From Cinnamomum chago (lineage: Eukaryota; Streptophyta; Magnoliopsida; Laurales; Lauraceae), in assembly GCA_038049695.1 (NCBI GenBank), contig CP142455.1, positions 28,929,501 to 28,993,500 of the forward strand: a stretch of 64,000 nucleotides of DNA, in the 5' to 3' direction. Positions 54,312 through 64,000 of this stretch are shown here, piece after piece (position 1 is the first letter of the stretch; each line of letters opens with the position of its first letter). Under the pieces are notes generated by a model. The model did not search any database and was not told the DNA's origin. It worked only from the letters and a program-made list of their open reading frames with translations. The position numbers and the translations under genes were made by a program.

Positions 54312-55564
54312 TGATGGGTGTCGAATCCAACCAAATTTTAAAATTTCCTACTAAAAAATTACAACTAAGTAGCTAGAGTGAATAGGGTCGAATCCTCAAG
54401 GAATGGGTGTTAAATTGTTCAAATTCTTAAGCTGAGTAAATAATAAAATAGGGGTTTTAATGATTCAATTAAAATTTAAATAAAAAAACAATGCTGAAAT
54501 TGGGAAAAAAATCAATCAAAGAATATCAATCAAAGAATTATTTCAGTTTGATTCAATTTATTTGATCATTGATCAAAGGTATTTCTCTGAAAACAAATCG
54601 ATTTGAACTATTAACAAGCTCTAATAGTTCATGTGAGAAATTGGAGATTAAAACAGGCTCTTTAATCACACTCTTATCATTTGATTAATCCTAAATTAGC
54701 TCATAGAATTTAAATTAATGACAGCATGAAAGAACAACTCACAAAATCAATTCCAATCAACATCACACAAGCACGGATATTTAAATTGGCACAACTATTT
54801 TCTTCAACTTGAATCAACAATTTAATTTTGCAAACCAAGTTGAATTGCCACAAAAATGAAATAAACAAATGTATATGAATTTGGTATTTCAATGGCACGC
54901 AGCATGAATTCTTAATGAAATAAAACGTCTTTTATTAAATTAAGAAAACACAAGATGAGTGAAATTCAGAAAATAGATGAGTTGCATCAGAGAAAGATTA
55001 AAAAGATCTCACAAATAGTCTTGAATCAGAACCTCCACACTCTTTGATTGAAAGAAGAAAATTAGCCCCTCATGGCTATTAAAACAATGCTAAAATAAAA
55101 GAGATTTGCTGGAGAAATTTGAGAAAGAAGGGACGGAGGAGATGAGAAAAATTGATTCCCCATGTTGCCCCAAAGCTCCTCTATTTATACACATTCTTCA
55201 ACCGAAAATCTTGGTGAATCCTTCAATGATTGGCTAAGGATGAGTTAGTTTTCCACTTTTAAAATGAAGGAAAGTATCTAGAGATTGCTTAAAATCAGGC
55301 TTGGAGATTGGATAGGATAAGATCTGCACTTGATAGTTGGCGCAGGATTCTGCCTAGCTGTCCTCAAATTGCTCAATTTGGTTCTGATTTTTTGAATTCC
55401 ACCAAATCAGCTCCTGGTTCCCATTTTAGCATCAAATATGATCTCTTCTCCTTAATATCCTGCCTCATAAACAAAAGGTAATTAATTTTCAACAATTAAG
55501 CACAAATCAAGGAGAATTATGAGGGATTTATTTAGAATTAATTAGCCAATTTTACTCTTTATCA
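54312..55564 (-). mobile_element. Solo LTR, 1,253 bp, with perfect 5-bp target duplication
   Basis: Starts TGATGGGTGTCGAATCCAAC, ends ACTCTTTATCA, and is flanked by ATATG at 54307-54311 and 55565-55569. The TATA-like GTATAAATAG on the minus strand (55181-55190) gives its orientation. No internal region or second LTR is present. The element class is not assigned. Confidence 0.85.
55181..55190 (-). promoter_or_regulatory. TATA-like box of the 1.25-kb solo LTR
   Basis: CTATTTATAC on the plus strand is GTATAAATAG on the minus strand, about 380 bp from the LTR end in that orientation, with a GA-rich leader following. Confidence 0.5.
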
Positions 55565-55749
55565 ATATGCCTCAATCTCCTTACTACTCATGCACTCAAT
55601 CTGACTGGAACCACCAATTGAAGTAAAAGTGAAATTTGAGATCACGGGAGTGGATGAGATTATCTCTGAGGGTAGATTATCATTTTTGGGTGGGCCCTAC
55701 GGCAGAGAGGTAGACATCTGTCTTAATGAATCGGGAAATGAATCTCATG

Positions 55750-55925
55750 TTTGGTCAAAGTAGGAAAACCCTATTTGGACCAATCAGGGGGTGCCACATG
55801 GGAGAGAATCACATCCTATCACTAAAAAAAAAAAAAAAAAATCTTATTTCTTAAATATTTCATTTCCCATGTGACACCTACTGATTGGGCCAAATAGGGC
55901 CTTTCGGTTTGGGCCAAACAGGATC
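55750..55925. repeat. Small fold-back element
   Basis: CCCTATTTGGACCAATCAGGGGGTGCCACATGG-like text on the left pairs in reverse with CCATGTGACACCTACTGATTGGGCCAAATAGGG-like text on the right, around an A-rich loop. A third, diverged half lies at about 56040-56160 (CCCATTTGACCCCTGAGTGG). MITE-like, class unknown. Confidence 0.7.
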
Positions 55926-56203
55926 TAATGAATCGGGATCCGCTTCAGTTGTTTTCCCGATTGGGACGTGTTGGACTGTAGTCGTTCCACCCATGGAGCC
56001 TGGGCATATGTGCTCTTATGTGGGATCCGGTTTGGACGAATTACGGGGTGCACGTGGGAAGAAATGCCACATCTTATTTCTCAAAAGATTCCTTTCCCAT
56101 TTGACCCCTGAGTGGACGAAACAGGATTTCCCTGTTGGATCAAACAGGAGATCCTGATCCCTTTCATGTTTCTCTTTGAATACGACAGGAACAGGTGGAC
56201 CGT

Positions 56204-56418
56204 ATGGGAGGAATTATTAATATTTTAAAGAGGGAACAAATACGATCATGGTTGATTGACTTGATTGAATGAATTGTTGAGCTCTGCAAAATTCTCTTTC
56301 TTCAATTATTGTACGACATGGGATGAATTATTAATATTTTAAAGAGGGAACAAATACCATCACGGTTGAATGAATTGTTGAGCTCTGCAAAATTCTCTTT
56401 CTTCAATTATTGTACGAC
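56204..56418. repeat. Tandem duplication of about 100-114 bp
   Basis: ATGGGAGGAATTATTAATAT ... TTCAATTATTGTACGAC (56204-56317) is followed directly by ATGGGATGAATTATTAATAT ... TTCAATTATTGTACGAC (56318-56418). The first copy has an extra TTGATTGACTTGA-type 13 bp. Confidence 0.9.
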
Positions 56419-57879
56419 GGAAAAGGAAAGTGAAGGGTGGTTTGTCAAGCTGCAGTAAACCAATGGTGGTCATTTTACGGGTTTAAGCGTAGACACCTTC
56501 ATCAAAAAAGTGAGAAAGGCAGAGGCACCTACAAAACCAGACTTGCAATAGCTATGCCTTCTATTAGATTTTAAACAGTTGGGTCATGGGTGTGACCGTC
56601 CATTTTAGGGCGGACGAGATGGACGTACTGATTTGTAGCGAGTTTAATAAGATTGGCAGGAGAGGATCACATGACAGCATTTTGCAAATAGAAGAGTCAT
56701 GAGAGTGTCCCACTATTGTGTGGTGCGCTTTAAGAATTCTATTTTTTCACTTTTTAGGTTAAATTTTGAGATAAATTATATTTCTCTTGTCTATTTTTAC
56801 TACTCTATCCATGTCATTTTTGACCTACTTTTTTTTTTTTTTTTTTTTTTGGCATAGTCAAGTTTTTTTTTATCAGCGTCGTTGCTGGCCTATATTTGAC
56901 ATGCGCAAACCATTTCAAATGAGTTTATCTAATTTTATCCCATATTTATTGCTATCCTTAAATGCTCATGAAAGTGCTCTTTTTTTTTTATGCTTCCTAA
57001 TTTTACAACACATCAACTTTAACATTCTTATATCTAGTACATTAATTTAGTGCATATGTTGCTCCTTAATTATATTAGCCAACAGTTTGATCCATAAGTT
57101 AAAGATAGTCTAATCACGATCCTATAAAATTCTTCCTTCAATCTTATTGGCATTCTTTGGTCGCAAAATATTTCAAAAGTAAGTTTTCACTTCAACTATC
57201 TCGTTTTTATTTTATGTTAAACATCTTTATCAAACTTCTCCTCCTTACTAATTGTAAAGCTAAGGTAACAAGAAGAATGACTTTGATCCTTTTTGGCTCG
57301 GTTGGAAGGACCAATTGATGATTCAACTTTTAAAAGAACATTTCAATCCTTCCACTCACTATTATCCACTTAATTGAACAGAGTAAAACTGTTGGAAACA
57401 AAATGTATAGCAATTTTTCATAGCATATTCAAAATTGTAGATATTTAAGAATTACTTATTGTTTGGGGACAATTTTATTTTATTTTTGTACATATCACCT
57501 CCACCAATTGTGACAATAGTTTGCCATACAATTTTCTTTGGTTTAGCTTCCTTGATTTTGGGTGGGATTGTAAACTAGACGTTTTACCAAAATGAAAACT
57601 AGGGTGTAACCTTATAGACGGTGGTTCCCATGATCTAAACATTGAATGGATCAGGACCAAAAAAAATAAAAAAAAATGATGAGGAATTCGACGTGTGAAT
57701 GTACCCTCCACATAAACAACAGGGGTGGTGATAAAAAAATGTGAACGTGATTATGTTGGTTTACATCGCATGATGGGTCTCCGTGTTGGTGATGGTTTCC
57801 ACCGCACAATGGCTGGGTTTGATTTGATCGATGATAAATCCGGATAAAAAAATCCGGATCCTCTTGGCGATTAACTAAG
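56419..57879. other. No recognisable gene
   Basis: Contains a third copy of the GACCGTCCATTTTAG...GAGATGGAC motif (about 56590) and a T24 run near 56828. No ORF with family features and no bounded element. Confidence 0.45.
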
Positions 57880-58406
57880 AGGCATGTTTGTGTCAAAAAA
57901 GTGAATCATGTTTACAGAAAATTCATTTTTCATGTGTTTGGTGAAGAATAATTTTACAGAAATGCTTTCCTACTCTATCACTAGAAATGGATTTTCTATG
58001 AGGGTATGGGAAGTGAATTTTCTCAGAAAACTTCTCTTTTCTATATAATCTCATTTCCTCACTTTTTTCCATTTCAACCCAAACCCTACACTCTTTCAAC
58101 TTTTTTTTATTTCTTTAAATAAACTATTGTTTGATGTTAAATAAATTATATACATGTTATGTTATTTTTTTTCAAAAAATTATTACACCAAACAAAAAAA
58201 ATTTAATTTTCTATATTAATTTTCTATAAGAAATCCACAACCACACCAAACAACATTAGCACCAATTCAGCAAGGAAAAAAATCCGCACCAAACATAAAT
58301 CTCTAAATTCCGTGGAAATCATTTTCCGAGATTTTTCATTTCTATGGAAGTTGCTGACGTGACAATTTTTCCTTTCTGCGGAAAGGGTATGTACACAAAC
58401 GTGCCT
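57880..58406. mobile_element. MITE-like element with inverted ends, about 527 bp
   Basis: AGGCATGTTTGTGT at the left pairs with ACACAAACGTGCCT at the right; inner AAAATTCATTTTTCATG-like sequences also pair loosely. The target duplication is not clear. Short, AT-rich, non-coding. Confidence 0.6.
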
Positions 58407-58498
58407 AGAGAGAAATCATAAGTTAAAGGATTAGAGCTTCACGATGGCACCCACTTATTCAAATCTAAACGTTTTAAATTATTCTACGCCCTCTAAGT

Positions 58499-58519
58499 AT
58501 ATATATATATATATATGTG
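58499..58519. repeat. (TA)n microsatellite
   Basis: About ten TA dinucleotides in a row. A similar run lies at 60064-60081. Confidence 0.9.
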
Positions 58520-58717
58520 ATGTCTTACAACTTCAAATCAATCAGATTCTTTCTCAGCATTTGATTAACTGTTTGAAATTGAAATAAATCATGATTAGTA
58601 CAATCTTTTGTATATTCATAATAGCATTTTCTTTAATGAAAAGGTTAAGCTTAGGGTAGGGCAAACTTAGTTTAATATAAAATTTGACTAAAGCCTATTA
58701 ATATGATATTTATTAGA

Positions 58718-59684
58718 GGATTTTACAAAAAAAAAAAAAAAAAAACCTTTAAATGGCCACCGCACCAAACAAGGAACTTTAACCAGTAGTGCACCATACA
58801 TGGAATCCGTATAGAAAAAGTAACTTTTTTCTCAATTTTTTTTTTTGTGGTCGCATTTGACCTTCATTTTATGTGTTGAGGGTCGACTGCGACCCTCGCT
58901 ATAACAAGTGAGCATGCATAATCTCTTCATCTTCTACATTCTTCCTCGAGTGTTCGCGTTTTCGATTAAAGGAAGAGAGGACTGGAAGATGTGTCACTTA
59001 AAGTTATTTTTTTGGCAAATTTCTCATAGAGGATCCTTCCAGAAAAAAGCTCTTGTAATTTCAAACCCAGATTTCTATCATGCTATAGTTTTATGCAACA
59101 TCACGTGAAACAGATTTTGCTAAAATTGAATAATAGATTGGAGGAGCAATTTAAAAGCTAAGATCCACGCTCATTTATACTTTGGGCTAGAAAAATCATG
59201 CCCATACAAGAAGATACCAATGACTTAAAATAAAAGATGCTACCAACAAGAAAATCAGTGATGAGGAAGAGAACAAGGCACGAGTAGTTCACATGATGCA
59301 TAACCAATCGACAACATTTATTAGGGACCAAACATTTTTTAAATTGACCAACCCACCAACAACATTTTTAGGGCTGATTGGCAATTTACTAGGTTAGATC
59401 TTCCATTCATCTCTTCCTTTAATAAAAAAAACTCGAACACTCGAGGAACAAGGAAGAAGATGAAGAGGTTATGCTTGCACATGGTCAAATGCGACCCTCA
59501 CTTGTTATATTGAGGATTGCAGTCGACCATCAACATAGAAAATGAAGATCGAATGCGACCACAAAGAACAATGGTGAAAAAAGTTACTTTTCTGTACGGA
59601 TTCCGTGTTTGGTGCACTAGTGGCTAAAATTTTCTGTTTGGTGGAGTGGCCACTTAATTTTTTTTTTCTTTTGGGTAGAATTCC
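58718..59684. mobile_element. Fold-back element with about 300-bp inverted repeats
   Basis: The left arm (58718-59000) and right arm (59385-59684) are inverted copies: GTGCACCATACATGGAATCC versus GGATTCCGTGTTTGGTGCAC, and GGTCGACTGCGACCCTC versus GAGGATTGCAGTCGACC. The loop between them is about 385 bp and non-coding. Outer edges are taken at GGATTTTAC and GTAGAATTCC. No clear target duplication. Long arms suggest a Mutator-type or fold-back element. Confidence 0.78.
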
Positions 59685-60063
59685 CTATTAACTTTGAGAG
59701 TTTAAATTTCGAACTACATTGAACAGTTTCAATACCTTTTTTGTCAATGACTCCTCTCTATTAAAAAGCTTGGGAGGGTTTGGACTCACCATCCACATTA
59801 ATGGAATGGTTTTATTATTAACAAAAACAAAAGGTGGTAGAAAGCGAGCTTTATCTCTCTTTTTTTAACCCTTTTTGGCCTAGTGGTGATTGGGACCCAA
59901 GGGAAAAAGTTGCATAAAGACGGAAAGGTGACATGTGGAAAGAGTGCTTATCTTATCTACTCTCAAAAAACGAATATTATTGGTTTGCAATCTTACAAGA
60001 ACTATGGGGCTGTACGATTTCTCTTTCTTCAATTATTGAAGCACCGTGCCCATCCTTCCATTA

Positions 60064-60081
60064 ATATATATATATATATAT
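60064..60081. repeat. (TA)n microsatellite
   Basis: Nine to ten TA units. Confidence 0.9.
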
Positions 60082-60280
60082 GACTTTTGGAGCATTTGAT
60101 TTGAAGATTGACTTTTTATTTGGCAATTGATTGTTCAATTGAACTCTCAATTTTTCTCTATAATTATCTCCTCTATTATATAGGGAGATTCTTTATCTCA
60201 CGCCTTGCATAGATTTAAGTTTCTTGATGAAGCGCTTAATATGATAAGATATTAAAATCTCATTTTAATACAAACTTGGC

Positions 60281-61150
60281 TCTCTATTTGCATCATTATA
60301 TTTGAACTTACGAGTCTTCGTAATTTATCACGGATCCCACATAATTATAATCCAAACAGTTCAAGTCAATTTCAACCACTCTGTTGACATAAATTCAAAT
60401 TTCATTTTAATATATGTGGATCCCACTATTCAATGGAGCCGATGATATAATTGTGACTAGACAATGATGAGGCTAGTCCCATTCTTTACAGCTATTATAT
60501 GTAATTTCAATAGACGTGGGTTCCACTGTTCGATTGAGCGCATGATGATTAGATGGTGATGAATACAAGTTTGGCTATCTGTTTGCATGTATTATATTTG
60601 AGTTAACAAGTCTTTGGAAATTTATCATGGATCCCGCGTAATTATAATCCGCACTGTACAAATCAATTTCAACAGCTTCAATGATGCATTAAAGTTTCTT
60701 TTCAATAGTAAAATCTCATTTAATATACGTGGATAGAATTGTTACTAGGTAATGATGAGGCCAGCCCCATTCTTTGCAGCTATTATATGTGATCTAAATT
60801 ACATATCTATGGGAATCTAATCATGGGTGACATATAATGATAATCCAAACCGTTTAAGGTAAATATCAACTCGGCCCTCTACTGCCATATATTAAAACTT
60901 AATTTCAATAGATGTGAATCCCACCGTTCGATTGAGCATATGATTAGTTGGTGATGACTACAAGTTTGACTCTATGTTTGCATCTATTATATTTGAACTT
61001 ACAAGTCTTCGGGAATCTAGGTCCCACATAATTATGTTATGAACCGTTCAAATTAGTTTCAACCACTCCAATGACATATATTAAAATTTAATTTTAATAG
61101 ACGTGGATCCTGCCTTTCAACTGAACACATGATAAAAGTGTGATTAGGTG
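60281..61150. repeat. Three degenerate tandem units of about 300-395 bp
   Basis: TTTGCATCATTATATTTGAACTTACGAG, its variants near 60581 and 60975, and following phrases (GGATCCCACATAATTATAATCC; GATGAGGCTAGTCCCATTCTTT; GACGTGGGTTCCACTGTTCG) recur in the same order. The second unit has an inserted partial copy. Non-coding. Confidence 0.8.
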
Positions 61151-61618
61151 GTGGGTGCTTAGTTTGTAATTGTGATTAACTAAAGTATTCCTTTATTCTT
61201 TATTGAATAAATGCTTAATTTATGATTTATAGCTTTTATTGTTTCAATATGTAAATCTTGGGATTAGAAATTATGAAACTCAAATTAGGAATTTCGGATA
61301 TAAATTTAATGATTTCTAAGATTGGAAACAGGGCTTCTCAATTGATAATGTTGGGTTTATTTTAAGAATGATATAATTTAGCATGTTTTTATATTTTTTT
61401 TTCTATCTAAAAATTAACGGAAAGTAGAATATATGTGAAATATTTTTTTATAATTTATGATTTTTAATTCTGATTTAAATATTTATTCTTAGAATGATAA
61501 ATCTAGCACATTTCTAAATCTAATTTCTTAATTTTTTTTATTTTTATTTATAAAAGTAAATGATTTTTTGTATGGATTTTATTGACCGCACTAAGACTGG
61601 TGTATTGAATGATCTATA
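61151..61618. other. AT-rich intergenic sequence, no gene
   Basis: Nothing beyond AT-rich text and homopolymer runs. Confidence 0.5.
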
Positions 61619-62464
61619 TAGGGGTGCTCATGCACTAGACCGGCCCAAGCCGAACCATGGACCAGCCTGATTTGGGTCGTGCTTTTAGCCATAGGTTTTT
61701 ATACACGGACCAAACTCAGACCTAAAATCTATGTAGGTTTAAGATATGGGCCGGACTTGGATTCAGTGGCAAAGGGCCCAAATCTTGGCCGAACCCAAAT
61801 AAGATAGACAGTTTAATTAAAAAATATCCTTATTTCTTACAATAAATAGCTTATTTAAATATTACTTGTTGGCAATGCATTGTTGGATTTTGCTTCCAAT
61901 TTTGGTTTTATCTTCTCAAATAAGAACTGCCATATGTGATATAGATTCCTTAATTCTTATCAAGGTGATCATGGATTTTTCTGTTTTGAAACTGGGATTA
62001 TGGTGGTTTTTTTTTTTTTTTTTTTGGTTTTTTTTTGTGGGGCTGTTGGGGTTCTAAAATTTTTATAGACTTCTAAAATTTATCTTATTGAATAAGAAGT
62101 GTCATATACATCTTAGTTTGGGCTACCCTACTTTCAGACGAGCTTGAACCTTAGATTTTGGCATGCAAGAGGGGCTTGGATTTAATGGTTGAGAGCTTGA
62201 ATCCCTAGTCGAGCCTGAATAAGATACACAATTTAAGCAAAAACTAAACTCTTTAAGACACAACCAAAAAACCCAATCAGCTAAGCTCCAACTTTAAATG
62301 GTAGGTAAAAGATATGTTTTTTAAAATAAAAATATGATTCACCAAGGCCCGGGCTTAACATTTTTCAAATGGGCCGAGTTTTGGTAAAGCACTTCTGTCA
62401 TGAGTCAATCTAGCTTGAATACTGCCCATGCAACCCACCCCAACCCGCACCATGACCACCTCTA
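61619..62464. mobile_element. Possible hAT-like MITE
   Basis: Left end TAGGGGTGCTCATGCA pairs with right end CCATGACCACCTCTA (TAGAGGTGGTCATGG in reverse). The body has CCCAAATCTTGGCCGAACCC-type and GGCCCGGGCTTAAC-type phrases common in such elements. Flanks TCTATATA and TCTATTAT are only partly alike, so the duplication is decayed or the borders are off. Confidence 0.45.
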
Positions 62465-64000
62465 TTATCAACCTTTCATTTAAATCTTGTCATTGGTTAA
62501 ACTTGTGAAGTCATTTATGGAGAGGGTTACCCGATGTAGGTGCAACAAATTTAATGAGACCCACTGATAGCATTTATCACTTAAAAATGGATCTCAAAAA
62601 TGTTGGGGATCCATTTGTGAAAAATTGTAATGGAAACATAAGGTTGATTAATTTGGATAGAGTTTCTAAATAAGATGTTGGAGATGATACAATTGCACAA
62701 AGACTCAATATTCGCACTGAACAGTTTCATTTTTCATTTCAAATCTCCTTCAAAAAATAGACTGGAAACAAATCATATCCTGTTTCAAAGATTAGACAAA
62801 TTGACTATATCGCTGAATCAAAATGTTTGTTATCATTAATTACGTATGCTCAAGTTATACACTCAACTTTCAATATCAAACTGTACAACATTATAAATTC
62901 ATAATGATATCATTTTATTATTTATTGTTGATGTAAACATTTTAAGTATTTTGCTTGTATTTTATTGGATGGACAGAGATTGAATATGCGGTTAACTAAA
63001 GTATTTTTTACTTATTTATTGATTGAATGTTTAATTTAATTGAATTCACTGTCTCATTATGTTAATATGTAAAATTTTAATTACTGAAAAAAAAGCGACC
63101 ATGTTAAGAAAAATTGGGGTAATGACATGTTAATTTCATCAGAAATATTACTTGACTGGTTAATGTTTTTTTTTTTTTTAACTTTTCTTGAACCATGTCT
63201 CCTAATATCATGGGATAGTTACATGATATCATGGGATTTTACAATTTCCATATCATATACTTTGTGCAATCAGCAAGAGATATTTCTTTTACATAACACA
63301 AAAAATAACGTTTTTGTGAAAAGTAAATATATAATTGCCTACCATTTCTCATGTTCTAACATTCAAAAAACAAAATAAAAAAAAATTCTCTAAGATGCTG
63401 CATAAAACCATGACATCATGGTACATGAATTCCCTATTATATGTTTTGTGACATACACAGTTATCATATCATGGGATATGAAAAAAAAAAGTTGAAGGAA
63501 AAAAAAGTAAAATATTCGACGCGTGGGTTATGGTCGCTAGAGTACTCGGTTTGGTGAACAGCTGGTTGGATGAATTATTCAGCGCGTTCACTACATTTTA
63601 AGAGAGTTGAAATAAATTGTGTCTCTCCGTGTGAGTTTGTTGGAATGGGGAAGAAGAGGCCTGAGGACTCTATTCCAAATCCCCAACCCCCAACTTCAAA
63701 AAAAAAAACCAAGAAGAAGAAGAGAGAAACATAGGACTAAGAAAAAAGATGCCTAAAAAGAAAATAAAAAGAAAGAAAGACCAGCCCCGTTGATAGATTC
63801 CTACTTTTGTGTTGTTTTGTGGTCCTTGTTGCTGGTATAACATGGAATGGCCCCGAATTAGTGGGAAAAATGATAAGTTGCATTGGTGATATATTGCTTT
63901 ACCAATTCCAAATATAAAACCCAACATTCGGGGTTTTCATGGCCCGCGCTGTGTCAAGGTGAGGCATATCCAGGCGAGGCCCAAGTTTAGGCACATAGGC
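62465..64000. other. AT-rich intergenic sequence, no gene seen
   Basis: Several A and T homopolymers, and the repeated word ATCATGGGAT near 63210, 63230 and 63470. Overlapping short ORFs lack motifs. The window ends without a gene. Confidence 0.45.

Noticed and set aside
1-64000. CRISPR arrays, operons or bacterial-type systems
   Set aside because: The repeats are minisatellites with drifting units, and the gene content is that of a plant nuclear genome.

Overview
This is a stretch of a flowering-plant nuclear genome. The evidence is an intron-less CC-NB-ARC-LRR resistance-type gene, plant LTR retrotransposons of the Tat lineage, Tourist-, hAT- and Mutator-like non-autonomous elements, and tRNA-derived SINEs, all in AT-rich, gene-poor sequence. 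I cannot name the species. Only one host gene looks intact, the NLR at 44888-47629 (minus strand). Nearly everything else is mobile DNA or its decay products.

The left half (about 3.9-31.9 kb) is a nest of insertions inside a broken paralogue of that NLR. The pseudogene (3933-6064, continued at 31608-31906) was hit by a small hAT-like element (4543-5050) and by a Mutator-like element whose ends lie at 6065 and 31607 and are flanked by the 9-bp duplication GCTACAATC. Inside the Mutator-like element sits a solo LTR of about 3.3 kb (6481-30810, flanks ATTAG). Inside that solo LTR sits a full-length 20,994-bp Ty3/gypsy element (6864-27857, flanks GGCCC).

The Ty3/gypsy element reads on the minus strand: 5' LTR 24910-27857, primer-binding site, repeat-rich leader, gag, protease, G-patch segment, RT, degenerate RNase H, second RNase H, integrase, and 3' LTR 6864-9792. 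It also carries a 311-codon coiled-coil ORF on the opposite (plus) strand, apparently with one intron, and several tandem-repeat arrays. This is the layout of the Tat lineage (Retand/Ogre-like). The pol catalytic residues are intact. The coding chain is broken only by two one-base homopolymer shifts and two single TAA codons, and the LTRs look about 1-2% different by eye, so the insertion is fairly recent.

The middle (32-44 kb) holds a decayed gypsy integrase, a second solo LTR (34140-36446, TSD CATCC), degenerate satellites, a Tourist-like MITE (37447-37757, TSD TTA) and a hAT-like element (42264-43443, TSD AGTGCACT) that contains a SINE remnant. The right part (47.7-64 kb) has two tRNA-derived SINEs with target duplications, AT-rich minisatellites, a copia-like LTR remnant, a third solo LTR (54312-55564, TSD ATATG), several fold-back elements and degenerate tandem repeats. 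I see no further host gene there. No RNA gene other than SINE-type tRNA relics was found. Divergence figures, ages and family names below finer than superfamily are inferences from reading by eye.
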